DNA of 64,000 nucleotides from Ceratotherium simum simum. Its lineage: Eukaryota; Chordata; Mammalia; Perissodactyla; Rhinocerotidae. Made by a program: the position numbers and the translations under genes. The notes under the pieces were generated by a model. It did not search any database, was not told the DNA's origin, and saw only the letters and a program-made list of their open reading frames with translations. Positions 45,879-57,787 of this stretch are shown here, in pieces; position 1 is the first letter of the stretch, and each line of letters starts with the position of its first letter. Where the stretch lies: NCBI RefSeq assembly GCF_000283155.1, contig NW_004454179.1, forward strand, positions 496,482-560,481. The letters are read 5' to 3'.

Positions 45879-46384
45879 AAATATAGGTCAAGACAAGACA
45901 CGCAAAAAACTATATTATACACTGTATATATTATATGCTATAAGTCAAACAGAAAATTCTTCCAGGGAGACCTTCCTGGGTTGCAGGAAGGTGTTGCCTT
46001 TTGAGAGAGACAGGGAGAACTGCCTAGTTCTCCACCTTTGCAAAACTGCTGAGTGATGGTGCCAATACTTCTTATTCAGCAAAGGGAGAGGTTGGGGGCA
46101 GCCAATATTTATCCCAGGCAAAGGGCAGGACCAACAGCACATCCCTGGCTACACCTTGGCTACTTCTATCACTTCTCCCAGCCTCACGAAGGTGGGCTGT
46201 GCCCTGGACTTGACTGACAGTTTTCCCTAGCTTCCTCAGAACGACACACAAGCATATTTCACCTGATGATCATTCTTAGAACATTTCCTTAAGAAGAACT
46301 TTCGTATTTCAACACACTCAGAGTTGAAAATGACTAGGTTTGAGGTTATAAAAAAGGATTGCACAATTTTTCTCCTTTATCCAC

Positions 46385-46628
46385 TTTTTTTTTGTGTGTG
46401 TGTGAGGAAAATCAGCCCTGAGCTAACATCCATGCCAATCCTCCTCTTTTTGCTGAGGAAGACTGGCCCTGGGCTAACATCTGTGCTCATCTTCCTCTAC
46501 TTTATATGAGATGCCGCCACAGCATAGCATGATAAGCAGTGCCTCAGTGCACGCCCGGGTCTGAACCCAGGCTGCCAGCAGTGGAGCGTAAGATGCCATG
46601 GGCCCGCGATGCCACGGGGCCGGCCCGG
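46385..46628 (-). mobile_element. ERE SINE, antisense, with altered head
   Basis: T-rich/(GT)n start, 'gaggaaaatcagccctgagc', 'cgggtctgaacccaggctgcc', end 'gatgccacggggccggcc'. The part near the A box is changed ('gcgtaagatgccatgggccc' where other copies read 'gcgcacttaaccactat'). TSD cctttatccac (46374-46384) and cctttacccag (46629-46639) differ at 2 of 11. Confidence 0.9.
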
Positions 46629-46709
46629 CCTTTACCCAGTTTTGTTCAAAGTACAGAAGCAGCAAAACATAGACTGTGGGCACTGAAAGGAGCCTCATCT
46701 TATTCCCTC

Positions 46710-46805
46710 TTTGGAAACAGGCTCAGAGATTAAGAGACTTGCTAAAGTCACGTAGCTAGGTTGGTGACAGAGACAGACTAGAATCCAGATCCTTTTATTG
46801 CCTTG
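46710..46805 (-). mobile_element. MIR SINE, antisense
   Basis: 'ttggaaacaggctcagagattaagagacttgctaaagtcacgtagctagg' is antisense MIR. Confidence 0.8.
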
Positions 46806-46848
46806 TTAGTCACTTAATACTCCTGTAAACCAATTGTCTCATTTTTTG

Positions 46849-46873
46849 ACACACACACACACGCACACACACG
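46849..46873. repeat. (AC)n short microsatellite
   Basis: 'gacacacacacacacgcacacacacg'. Confidence 0.9.
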
Positions 46874-47600
46874 AATCAAGCTCAATAGGTATCTAGAATT
46901 GCAAATATGAAGGTTGCTAAAGCTGAACTTCATTTTTTAAATGTTATGAGAGGGACCTTTCCCTGCCCAGTTTCTCAATGAGGCCAATGAAAATGGCCTG
47001 AACTTGAATCAAGCAGCAGGTATGTGCAGATTACTCTGAATGTCTGCTCATGTGGGTGTTGTCTGCTCAAAGAGAGTATCATGTTTGGCCCAGCCTGTAG
47101 CTGGGTGAACAAACCCGACTAAGCACAATGGCAATTTTAAATGACTGCTCACCGATGGTCTATTTGGTATGGATGCTCCTTCATTTAACCATCACATCAT
47201 CCCCTTGAGCAAGGTGAGCTGCTTGAAGACTCCCTGGAAGAAAACATTCTCAGAAGGGCATCTGTCCTCGAAGAGGAGTCACATGGTACCTCTGGGAACA
47301 AGAATGGAGTGAAGGCACATTTGTGCCGAGTCTGCCCAGATTCTGTTTCCAGGCTAGCCCAGATCAGTGCCCTGGGACAACTTTGTGATTTTGGCAGAGT
47401 GGAGAACCTGGTTCAGAAAGGTGACCCTATTTGCCCATCCAACAAGTCACACAATTGTTTGGGACCTCACCTTCCTGAAATACTTTTCAGTTGGCCTTGA
47501 TCATGTATTTCTTAACAGCTTTTCATTTTCAATTGTTAACGATTATCTTGAAGTGAGTTATCACTAACAGCATCATCCATATTTTATAGAGAAAGACAAA
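46874..47600. other. No recognised feature
   Basis: Unassigned. Overlapping frames 47309-47500 and 47367-47567 are short and show no family. Confidence 0.4.
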
Positions 47601-47604
47601 CTCC

Positions 47605-48200
47605 TCCGTTCGAAAACCTTTGGTGGTTCCCCACTGCTTACAGAACAATGCTAAAACTCCTCGGTTTGATGCGCAAAGCCCCTCTATCATCTCCTAATAG
47701 TGAGGTATTATTCTCTCACACCTCTTAGGCTTCAGCCAATTTAGACTCATTCATTCAGCAAATATGTGTTGGGCCCCCACCATGGACCAGACACTGTGTT
47801 GTGCATGAGGGATGGAATGAATCAGACAGCACTCTCCTCGTTGTTACGGTGCCCACTGTGAACTTTCTTCCCCAAACACTCCCTGGGTTTTCTCAACCTT
47901 GTGTCTTTGTTCTCCCTGTTCTCTGATGGCAGTGTCCTCCCCTCATCCTCTTATCAGGAAACGACTGCTTATCCCGTAAGGCCCTCTCTTCTGAAGCTGC
48001 CCTTGATCTCCCTCTCCCCATGTGTTTCTATAATACTTGCCATATTGTATCCCGTATTCTAGCAACTGTATTTTACAACTCAGATTATTCAAAATGCTCA
48101 ATTGTAAACTCCTCATGAACAGGGATCATATCTCATTCATCTTTTAATCCTTGTTGCCTGGCATGGTGCCCGATGGCAGTGTAAGGATGAATAGAGGTTT
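47605..48200 (+). mobile_element. L2 LINE, long sense fragment with an inner L2 piece
   Basis: Sense L2: 'aaaacctttggtggttccccactgc', 'acagaacaatgctaaaactcc', later 'gaagctgcccttgatctccc', 'aactcctcatgaacagggatcatatc', 'cctggcatggtgcccg'. Between about 47745 and 47850 lies an antisense L2-like stretch ('cattcattcagcaaatatgtgttgggc', 'gaccagacactgtg'), so one L2 seems inserted in another. Confidence 0.75.
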
Positions 48201-48955
48201 GCTGGACTGATGGGGGCAGTGACACCATCTTTGGCCTCCTAATCCTGTGGTCAGCCTCCTGATTTCCTCCAAAATATTTTTCTCATTTATAGTTACTAAT
48301 ATCTCTATTAAGTCCAAGAAAATGTCCATTGCCCATGATGTGGAACTCTTAAAATAGCTTGAACAGAAGTCAATCTGTGGGAGTTTTCCCCGTGTTCACC
48401 GAATCATTCACTGAAAAACATGGGGTTAATGTACGCTTGATTTTTGAGTGTATTCATTTTTTAGTGTTTGTTAGTGTTGTATTTACTTACTCTGATAAGG
48501 AATCTTGGTTATTTCCGTTTCTGTTTATTTTTGTTTTAAGCTGTCAGCAACTGCTTTGAGAAGAGTGAAAAGTATTTCCTTCCAAGAGAATAAAGTGAAT
48601 ATTACGTGGAGGATAATCTCTAAAATGGGTTGCTCATGTGGCTGTTCCAATGACCTAGTTATTATTGGAAAACGTCCTTTTCGTTTCAACAACTGTTGAC
48701 TGGACCTAACTGCTTTTTGACTGTAGTGCTGGAAAAGTATATTAATACTAATCACCATGGATTCTATCATTTAAAAAGGTGAGGTATTTATTTCTGTCTC
48801 AGCCTTGAACTAAACAAAGGCTACATCCTTCTGTAAGATTTTTCCAAAATAGTTGCATATTTACTTTCACGCACTAATTCAATTGTAAATTACATGGGAC
48901 CTTCTTTACTTGCACAGTTTTTAGAATTTTGGGGATTGGAGCTTAAAACTAAAGT
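48201..48955. other. No recognised feature
   Basis: AT-rich non-coding DNA. Overlapping frames at 48359-48559, 48505-48699 and 48525-48770 have no family. Confidence 0.4.
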
Positions 48956-48957
48956 CA

Positions 48958-49096
48958 TCTCTCTATATCTCTATTCTATATTTATATCTATATCATCATC
49001 TATACATCAATATCTATTTATTTACCTTCTGTCTACTATCTATCTATTTATCTATCCATCTATATCTATTCATCCATCCATTCATCCACTCTATAG
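48958..49096. repeat. Degenerate (TCTA)n / (ATCC)n microsatellite
   Basis: 'tatctctat', 'tatctatctatttatctatcc' and 'cattcatccatccattcatcc' repeats. Confidence 0.85.
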
Positions 49097-50255
49097 AATG
49101 AAAATCAGTAGGAAGTGTTTTATGCTTATTTTTGCTATAGTGTATGGTTGTATTGTTCACCTCTTAATTTTTGTTTTATAGTCTAGGATTTTGCTAGAAC
49201 TCAATGATGAATTTGATTACCCACTGTTTCTAATCTTTGAGGAATTACAGAAAATGGAAAAGATGCCAAAATATTGGAGCAAATTTCTTGGCAAATTTGA
49301 TTCTTTCACAAAAGACAGAAGAGAATGGAGTCTGCAAGCCAAAGACTGGTGCCCTTGAGGCTAACATTGGGAAAGACTCTAGAATAAATTATTGAAAGAT
49401 AGTTACTGAATATTTAGAAAAGGAAACTTTAATCACTAAGATTCTCAAGAGTTCATGAACAATACATTTTGTTAAACTAATATTCTTTTCTAATTGCTTT
49501 ATTAAACAGGGTTCCTTATCAGACTTTGTTTCCTGAACAATTATATGCCATTCTACCTTTTCTTCTGCCGTTTTGGGAGCATGGAATACCTTTTCTATCC
49601 ACTCGTCTATTGAAAGTTTATTCACTTATCAAGATGCAATTCAAAGTTTTAGTGAAGCCTTCTCAAATCCTCGAAACTTTAACTTCTCATAGAATGAGAG
49701 ATGTGTATCTCTTTTCCCTTCTTTCATTTTGCATTATATTGTAGTGTTTACAAATCTGTTCTCTGTCTGTTTATTGAAGACAAAACCTGCCCAACTCTGC
49801 CCATGGCTTTCTTCTAGGACAACTGTGAGCTCATATATATCAAGGTTGCTTTCTCCTAGAGTTCCAGCACGTCTTCATTTTCTTTCAGCTTCTCCAAATT
49901 GCATAAAATTAGCTGTTGAGTTATTCTTGCTATTTCATTCTTTTATCTTCAAAGAGATGGTACTGTGACAGCAAGCAGGTCCAACATTTGTCAAAACCTC
50001 TATCTTCAGCATAATGTAACTTGCGTTTCCTATATCTTGTCTCTGTGCCAGGATTGTGGTTCATACCAGGGACACACATCTTTCATTTTCTCTGTGTGGC
50101 TGGGAAGCCTGGAGTTTGCTGCATTCTGCTCTTACTTTATCTTGATGGTATGTACCAATCGTACATCCTCTGGTTTAGATATATCTTCTTTAAATTCAGG
50201 GCTATTCTTTGCTTCCCCTTGAAAAGGGCTGTTTCTCTCAATAAAAATTGAGAAT
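49097..50255. other. No recognised gene; possible old repeat remnants
   Basis: 49600-49700 ('aagatgcaattcaaag.. gtgaagccttctc') may be a diverged L2 piece. Overlapping plus frames 49526-49744, 49729-49968, 49965-50222 and 50021-50251 are short and have no recognisable domain. Confidence 0.35.
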
Positions 50256-50257
50256 AT

Positions 50258-50830
50258 CGTTCATTCACTCATGAATTCAACAAACATTTATTGAATCTCA
50301 GTATGTGCTAGGCACAAGGATGCAAAGATAAATAAGATGCCTTTTATGTTCCCTACGAGCACTATGACCTCTCAGCAAGACAGATGCTCAAAAGGACCAT
50401 TTCAATAAAGTGTTCTAAGACAGTGCCAAAGAGAGGCACAAACCTCATGGGAACCCTTAGGGACAGTTCTGACCCTGCTGGGTGGTAGGGTAGGATAAGA
50501 GAAGGTTCTTAGGAATTGTGATATTCAAGCTAAACCTATAGACATGAGCAGATATTAGCTCTGAGTAGGAATTAGCGATGTAAAAATGGAGGATGGGGCA
50601 TGGGGTTGGGGAAAAGATATTCTGGGAAGAGGGGAAGCCATGAGCAAAGGTGTGGAGGTAGAAGCATCATGATGTGGGCTGGGAAATACAAGCTGCTTGG
50701 TGTTGTTGGAACATGAGGTTCAAGGCAGGGAGTGTCAAGAGATGAAGCTAGAGAGTAAGTAGTAAGTCTCAGGTCAGATCTTGTAAAGTCTTTAAATTCA
50801 ACCAAGGAACTTGGCAGTGTTCTTGTCCTG
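50258..50830 (-). mobile_element. L2 LINE, antisense
   Basis: 'cactcatgaattcaacaaacatttattgaatctc', 'gtgctaggcac', 'gtgtggaggtagaagc' and 'cttgtaaagtctttaaattc' follow antisense L2 order. Confidence 0.75.
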
Positions 50831-50919
50831 AGTTCCACCCTAGCAATTCTCAGTAATAACTCTATCATTATATTTCCTTCTTTGGGTTAAAAACTTAAGT
50901 TTTTTTGTCTATTTTCCAC

Positions 50920-51300
50920 AGATACATAAGGCTGAGCTGGTTCATACTGACTGTTGAATTTTCAGGAATTTTGCAGGTTGATTGTTAAACATAGCCATTA
51001 TTAAAAATTGTTATATAAATATACAATAAATTAAATTAAATACAAAGATAATAAATACTCAAAACTCATTACTTTCCAATTATTTTACTGTACTGTACTG
51101 TACAGTGTCTTTACTCTTAAGGTTACATCTATTATTCCTGTATAGTAGAAATACTGTATAATGGTGTGCTACTGCTGCACATCTCTTCCCAACTTTGTTT
51201 ATTACCTCAAGTTAGTAGCTTGAAATTGGCCATGGTGGGAATAGTTACACCAAGGAAATCAGCAGACACTATGAGTCAGGGATTGGTCTATTCTTTTGTT
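50920..51300 (+). mobile_element. Unnamed dispersed repeat, copy 2 (sense)
   Basis: Same family as 28370-28985 (reverse complement). Shared: 'attttcaggaattttg', 'ttgttaaacata', 'attattaaaaattg', 'tagcttgaaattggccatgg', 'tacaccaaggaaatcagc'. 51083-51107 has a small (TACTG)n run. Confidence 0.75.
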
Positions 51301-52610
51301 GACTGTCTAGACTTAAGAAAGTGATGGAGCAAATGTAGATAGGGCAGATTAAACATACAACTGTGTTTGTGTCTGTAGCCATTAAACTGGGAGTAGTGTG
51401 AAAAAAATGGAAAAATATTATTCTAGTATTTGAAAACTCTTTTCCTATTGATCAAGGGAATCACGCACATTATTGACAAATGAGTAAAGTTCCAACATAT
51501 GTCTTTGTTGTTTTGCCTTTGTCCTTACTTGTTAACATAAATGAAACCATCAACCAAAATTCATTTCAGAACTATGCTCCTTTGTCATTTGCAACCACAG
51601 GTTGGATATGGATACAAGAGTTAAGCAAGAATCAACAGAAGCGTTTTGTCAGAATCAATTGGCTATATGGAATTTACAATAAAGAGTATCATATATTTTA
51701 TCATTATTCGTAGATTGTGAGCTATACATCTTTTGTATTAGTAAAATTTTTAATAAAATTTTATGAATACATATTATAAAAACATTTTTTTTCCTCAAAG
51801 AGCTGATTGTTGAACATTTTCCAACATGTTATGGCCTAAACTTGTCCCTAACTCCAATCTAGTTTATTTTTTCTTGTTGATTACTGAGTTCTGTCCCAGA
51901 ATTATTCGTTTTTGTTTTCCTGTGTAATATATAGAACTTCCCCTTATATTTGGTTTTGCAAAGATCTGGGCGTTTTCTCTCTCCTACCTAACTTTCAGTT
52001 TTAATCCCTCTTAGTCACATTGGCAACTCTCTGGGAAAATATATCTTCTCTCTTTTTGTGGCATGCCTCATGGTCTTAGCCCATCGTTCTATTACCAGGT
52101 CTGGAAAATGGAAATTTATTCTGCAACCCCTCTATGTAGCTTATTGTTCATTTCCCACTTTTCCCTTTCTCATGCAAATTCCCGACTCTCAACTATAAAT
52201 TGAAACATATAAATTCCACTTAGATTTGCAAGTCCTCCAGCTTCCCTCTATGGACTTTATAGTCCTGAGAGTTGTTTCCTAAGCCTCTTATGCAGAATTA
52301 ACCATCTCCAAATGAATCAGTAGAAGCAGAGAGAGGGTAACTATCACGGCCTTCATATTCTCCACAGGAGGGTCTGCAACCAGGGGAACATGTCAGGTTT
52401 ATGAGAACCAAATCTGTCATTCTCAGGAAGCAGTCACTGAGGACTGAGTGCTTCTTACTACAGACCAAGAAACAGGCTCTTAGAACCTTCTAGTACCCGT
52501 CTTCTTGTCATACAAAGCATAAATCATTGCTTCTTCTCCAGGAAGTGCCAATTTTCCTAGAGATACAGCTTCAGGCTGTCTTAAAGTTTTATTGCTCTAG
52601 TCTCCTCCCA
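51301..52610. other. No recognised feature
   Basis: AT-rich non-coding sequence. I see nothing that I can support. Confidence 0.4.
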
Positions 52611-52611
52611 T

Positions 52612-52955
52612 CATCTTGGTCACATTCTCCCACCTACCAACCTCTCCTCAGACTCCTTGCGGTCATCAACTTCTTGATTATTTTACATCTCAGATTAGAC
52701 GTCTTGTCCTCCAAGAAGTCTTCCCTGATGGGTAGTGCTCCTAGGGACTTGTGTAGCACCCTGTATCCTGACTGTAGAGGTTCTGGCATTGGAATGCAAC
52801 TGCCTGACTTCTAAACTGCCTCCTACACGTCTCTATGAGGACAGAGGTGGTGCCCCTTTTCTCTGTGACTTTAGTTCCAGCTCCCATAGTACCTGGTAAA
52901 CGAGAGGCACTCAATATACATGCACTGAATGAAGCAATGAGTGAATAAATGAATG
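52612..52955 (+). mobile_element. L2 LINE 3' region
   Basis: 'gacgtcttgtcctccaagaagtcttccctgatg', 'ctctatgaggacagagg', 'gtacctggtaaacgagaggcactcaatatacatg..aatgaatgg'. Two short frames (52527-52814 plus, 52741-53031 minus) overlap it. Confidence 0.75.
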
Positions 52956-53355
52956 GTTTCAGGTCTGGATGAGGCTCCTGTTGATTCAAAGATCTATGAA
53001 CCAAGAAGATAACTGTCCTGCTTGCTAACACATAATATACAATAGTGAAACATACTATTAGTGTGCAAGAAATTCTCCCATTCTAAAAGGGGAAGAATGG
53101 AGGGCACGCAGTAGTCACTGGTTTACTGCAATTTTGAAATTTCACCAGGCAAATGCTGCCAGGTCCTCCCACTCTCAGGGCAGGGAATATTCCTAGATTA
53201 GGCTTGGATCCTGCTCCCTTGGTGTGGCTCCCAGTTCGTTGTTTCCTATAGCTCCCGGCTTCTACCTCAGAGATGTCTTTCCTTTTCCATAAACCTATTG
53301 GCCACTTCTGAAAATGCAATTGAAACATATCCTTTGAGTAAATTTTTAGGCTTCT
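52956..53355. other. No recognised feature
   Basis: Unassigned. Minus frame 53083-53328 has no family. Confidence 0.4.
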
Positions 53356-53359
53356 TCCT

Positions 53360-54228
53360 GCCCAGAGAAAGTTGGGGACCCACAGACCCTTTCACAACTC
53401 AAGCAAGGTCAGTCTCCTTGAGCTCAGGCTAGCAGTGCTTCTACCAACACAGCTCTTTCTATATCTTTGTGGGTTTTCTATATATTTGATTTGAGTTCAC
53501 TCTATGTACCAAAGGCCACACCAGCACTTCTTTTTTACATAGATTTTCCTCTCTAGATTTAATTACTCCTATTTTGGGCATAGCTGGTTGCTGTGGGACC
53601 ATCCTCTAAGTTTTAGAGAAGCATTTATGTGCAGCTAAGATATTTTATTATTTCCAGAGGTCTTAAGAAGGAATGTGCAACCAAACTCTTGATTTGATCC
53701 ATACTCTGAGGGCATGTCTTACTGCAGTGCCTTAGATCTTTGTCCCCAGGATTTACCTCAATTTGAGAATCTTTTACTGGTTGGAAAGACTGGATAGGGG
53801 AAACATTTTATTTTTCAGACCAGCAAGTCCTTGCATTTCTGGGCTATGTTCCTTCTCAGTTTTGTTTGCCAATTTGCTGGTTCTTGCTCATGCTCTCTCA
53901 TGTGGTACCCGATTATAAACAGCTAAAAGAAACCAGCTGATGCTTTTAACATTCTGTCTAGAGATCTCCTTAGACAAGTTCAAAAGTTTATTAGATACAT
54001 TTTCTATCTTCCAAGTTACCACAGGTGACAGTTTAACCAAATGTTTCATATCTATATAATACAGGCCACCATTTCTCTAGGTGCCTATAAATTTTCTAAT
54101 GATGTCTCTAGCTTTCTTTAACAATTTCTTTGCCATTTTTTCAGCCTCTGTGCGCCACCTAGTTCCAAAGCTAATGCCTCCTAATTTAGGTTTTTGTTAC
54201 AGCAGCACCCACTTCTAGGCACTGGTTT
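53360..54228 (-). mobile_element. MaLR internal region (MLT1-int-like), antisense
   Basis: The right end, 'ttttgttacagcagcacccacttctaggcactggtttctgtat', is the antisense junction between MaLR internal sequence and its 5' LTR as I recall it. The AT-rich sequence to its left looks like internal MaLR sequence. Non-coding. The left limit is uncertain. Confidence 0.5.
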
Positions 54229-54420
54229 CTGTATCACTTTGCTATTGCTGTGTAACAAATATCCCCAAACTCATTGGCTTGAAATAATGATCATTTATTA
54301 AGTTTTAATAATAAATGGCTCTGATCCACATGACAGAGGGAAGGGATACAGGGAGGGGTGTAGGGTTGCTGCGAATACAATCTACCCCAAAGATTAAGAC
54401 TTTTTACCTTAGAATTATGG
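54229..54420 (-). mobile_element. MaLR LTR (MLT1 type), antisense, truncated
   Basis: 'tatcactttgctattgctgtgtaacaaatatccccaaactcattggcttgaaataatgatcatttatt' is the antisense LTR 3' end. It adjoins the internal region at 53360-54228 in the order expected for a 5' LTR on the minus strand. Confidence 0.75.
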
Positions 54421-55105
54421 AAAAAACATTCTTATTTGTTGGATAATGGTTTTATTTTCTCTTCACACATTTAAAAAAATGCTTTGATAAAAGTGCACTG
54501 TTTTCTTTCTAAAAAAAATATCAAAGGCAGGTTTTTAAGTCTGCAAGAATCAGCAAATGAAGGGAACTGTGGCTTAAAAGTTGTAAATCCAAGTTTGAAG
54601 CAACTAAGATTTCTACAAGCTCTTACTTCCAAGGGTAGAGAACTGAGCAGGGCAGCTTGATGGAGGAAAATCTTCTCTTTATTGGCAAAGTCACTCTAGG
54701 AACCAATATGATTTCTCTCTGCCAAGGCTCATTGAAGGGACATATAGAGCTTTGAAGTCAGTTGAACTAAAACCTTTGGGGAAATTACTCAATAAGCCAG
54801 AGGCTGAGAATGCAGAAATTGGACATGGTGGGAAGAGCTGCAGCTGATATGACCTTAAGACTCGGGGGCTCTGGGATATGGTGAGTCAAAAAATGCAAGT
54901 TAAGGTCTCTATCCTTCAGTGCTTTGTGAAAAAGAAAGGAAGAGCTGGAGTTCAAAATGGTAAGGAGGGTTACAAATATAACCTTTACGCTGAATTTAAA
55001 AATCTTGCTCTGTATATTACTTTTATAAATATTGTAATTAGCTAACATTTGCATACTATGAAATGTTTTTGCCAAAATGTTATTGGAAAACATATGCTCC
55101 ATTTT
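54421..55105. other. No recognised feature
   Basis: Unassigned. The minus frame 54785-55102 (105 codons) has no recognisable family. Confidence 0.4.
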
Positions 55106-55109
55106 TTGT

Positions 55110-55330
55110 AACTTAGTGGACTAGTCAGGGAGGCAGAACTCCCTCAAACTCAGTGGTTTAACGTAATAGAAGTTTATTTCTCGCTCACATCGCAGTCTCC
55201 AGTGGAGAGAAGGGAGACACTGCTCCGGGTGGTCACTCAGGAATCTGGGCTCCTTCTATCTTGCAGCCTCACCTATTACAGCTCCTTGTAGTTCTCTCCG
55301 TTCAGCTGGAAGAAGGAGAAAAAGAGTGAG
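55110..55330 (-). mobile_element. LTR-like repeat, antisense
   Basis: 'actcagtggtttaacgtaatagaagtttatttctcgctcac', 'ggtcactcaggaatctgggctccttctatcttgcagcc' follow an LTR-type repeat in reverse. Family uncertain. Confidence 0.45.
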
Positions 55331-55334
55331 GTGG

Positions 55335-55607
55335 TTTTAAAATGACCACATATCATTTACGGTCTTTTTATGCTCATATACCTCATATGTGGCACCTTAT
55401 TCCCTTCCCCTTGGATCCTCCAGACCCAGTCAAGTGTACAGATGACACAGTCCCAGTTGATGGCTTGATTGCAACTCATGAGAGACCCTGAGCCAGAAAC
55501 ACCCAGGAAAACCGCTCAGAAATTGTGTGAGATAATAAATGTTTGTTGCTTTAAGCTGCTAAGGTTTAGGGTGATTCATTACACAGCAATAAATAACTAA
55601 TACAGAG
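55335..55607 (+). mobile_element. MaLR LTR (MLT1 type)
   Basis: 'ttgattgcaactcatgagagaccctgagccag', 'cacccaggaaaaccgctcag', 'gagataataaatgtttg', end 'acacagcaataaataactaatacag'. Confidence 0.85.
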
Positions 55608-56012
55608 AGCAAAGAATGGTGCATGGGAGGGTTTTATATTCTGGGCCCACAAGAAGCACAGACTACTTCTACCCCATTCCATGGGCTGGAGCTGACTCAC
55701 GTGCTCACACCTGACCTGCTACAAGAGAGGCTGGGGAAGATACTTTAGCCGTGTGCCCAGGAGGACAAGAAACACTGGATGAGCAGCTGGCCAGTCTCTG
55801 CCATGTCTAGTGAAATTATATTCAGGAATGTTTGGACTTCAAGGAGCTAGTGGCTGTTTATCCAAATTCAGACAAAATTCTTAGAGAAAATAAGTAAAGC
55901 CTTTGAAATATTAGTATTTAATATTAGTCCCTCTTATAGAGTGATGCCAGATATCTCTGGAGTTACTCAGGAAAATATTAAGAGGCTTTGGTTTATCTGA
56001 TTTACTAGTGCT
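55608..56012. other. No recognised feature
   Basis: Unassigned non-coding DNA. Confidence 0.4.
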
Positions 56013-56013
56013 G

Positions 56014-56062
56014 TCATAATAATAATAATAACAATAACAACAACAATAATAACAGTAATACC
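56014..56062. repeat. (AAT)n/(AAC)n simple repeat
   Basis: 'cataataataataataacaataacaac..' and so on, next to an antisense MIR. Confidence 0.9.
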
Positions 56063-56275
56063 ACTACCAACAATTAACATTATTGAACACCAGACATTGT
56101 ATGAAGCATTTTATTAATCATCACAATGACAGAATGAGGTGGGTACAATTATCTCAGTTTTACAAATGGGGTAAATGAGATGCAGAGAGCCTAGGCAACA
56201 TGCTCAGAGTCTCACCAGCATCTGTATAAGCCACGGATCCAGCTCTTTATCCTAAGACTGTATTTCTTCAGAGCT
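56063..56275 (-). mobile_element. MIR SINE, antisense
   Basis: 'cattttattaatcatcacaatgacagaatgaggtgggtacaattatctcagttttacaaatgggg' then 'gcctaggcaacatgctcagagtctcacc'. Confidence 0.85.
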
Positions 56276-56559
56276 TAGACACCTGACCTCTAATCGGAGT
56301 TAGCAGGGTGTTGAAGGAAGGAACTGAGCTCTGCCAGGAGTGTTTTCAGCGGATGGTGTGGGAGGAGCCCTGACATGACCTCCCAGTGCGGATGGAATGA
56401 GGGTCGGGCACGCTTTTCTACACTGGGAAGGAGCATGAGGGCATTGGATGCTTCAAATACAGGTAACATCTTAAAAGCAGGTAGGAAGACATAAACTAGA
56501 TGAATAAAATTCTAACTTGGCCAAATTCACATTGTTTTTCTTCAACACAGCTCTAGGTA

Positions 56560-56690
56560 GGATATCTCTGAGCCTGAGTTTCTTCTTCTATATACCAGGA
56601 GTGAAAATACCTACCATCTGGGCTTGTTGTAAGGCTTGAATGACATGATACATGCAAAAACATCTGGAATATTTCTTGGCAACACTCCAG
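56560..56690 (+). mobile_element. MIR SINE
   Basis: 'tgagcctgagtttcttcttctata', 'aatacctaccatctgggcttgttgtaaggcttgaatgacatgatac'. Confidence 0.75.
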
Positions 56691-56721
56691 TTTTTTTTGA
56701 GTGCTTCTATTACCAATGCCA

Positions 56722-56838
56722 TTATTTTCTTGAGAATAGGGCCATATCTTATTTATCATTATCTCCTTAGTGCCTAGTAGAGTGTCTGGCACAAAGTGAT
56801 TGAATAATGCATTTTTGTTGAAGACACAGATGAATAAA
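56722..56838 (+). mobile_element. L2 LINE 3' end
   Basis: 'gagaatagggccatatcttatttatc', 'gtgcctagtagagtgtctggcac', 'atttttgttgaagacacagatgaataaatg'. Confidence 0.75.
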
Positions 56839-57040
56839 TGACAGAATCATTTCTTCTTCATTCTTCCTGGGAATGAGGAACTCAGTCTGAGATGTGCGGC
56901 CTGATAATCATCTCTTCCCTTTGGGTGCTGCTTAAGAGTTCACAAAGTGCTTTCACACACAGCGTCTCATGCCAGTTCCCCATCAGGCCATCGCCACTGC
57001 CCACCCCTGGAGCAGTGGGAGACAACCCTCATTAAAGCAC
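56839..57040. other. No recognised feature
   Basis: Unassigned. Confidence 0.4.
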
Positions 57041-57044
57041 TTTG

Positions 57045-57270
57045 TCCAATTCAGGATTGAAGAAAACCTAACACACTCAGAGAGTACCCAGAGGAGAGCA
57101 ATAAAAATTGATTAAACCTTTCTGAAGAAAGGTTAAGAGAACTGGGATTATTGCAGCTAGAGCTACTGGTGGGGGGAATAATAAATTTTCAAGAAACAAA
57201 AGAATATCTTGCAAAACTTTGTGGTCACAGTGGACTATTCCACTGAGGACAGCAGAGAAGGAATTCTGAT
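57045..57270 (+). mobile_element. Possible L3/CR1-type LINE fragment
   Basis: 'aaggttaagagaactgggattattgcagctagag..' and '..tatcttgcaaaactttgtggtcacagtggactattcc' resemble the L3/CR1 3' region. Low confidence. The minus frame 57077-57304 lies across it. Confidence 0.35.
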
Positions 57271-57785
57271 GACTTTCGTATTTGACATTAACAAGCAGTC
57301 TCACTCACCCTCTCCCCCCATGGGATTGTAACAGCCACTTGCTCTCTGAAAATTCTTTATTGCTTTAGGACACCCTCTCAAGAGTGTTGAGGGTCTCAGG
57401 TCTGTGAGGTCACTGGGGCAAGGCAGAGAGGAGACATTTTAACTAAGTAAAAGGTTAGATTTTATTTATCCCATGACTTGGTACTTCCAAGGGAGAAGAC
57501 CATGAACCCAATTAACCAGAGGCCCCAAAGACATTTGTAGACACTACCTTCCCTTCTTTGCTGACCTCCCAAGACTCTTCAGGGCTAACTCATGTAAATC
57601 TGCTACATTACATAACACGTGCATGAATAGCATACACATTTTACTCTTGTTCAATTATCCTATAATATTTATGGATAGAAGAAGGTGTCCTAGGGCAGGA
57701 GGAACTTGGAAATAGGTATTAGCACTGCCACTAGAACTATGATATTCCTTGCCTGAGTCCTGAAGTTGACTTTACAGAGCTAGGT
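57271..57785. other. No recognised feature
   Basis: Unassigned. Confidence 0.4.
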
Positions 57786-57787
57786 AA

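Noticed and set aside
48958..49096. Regularly spaced short repeats suggesting a CRISPR-like array
   Set aside because: Plain tetranucleotide microsatellite without distinct spacers; the genome is mammalian.
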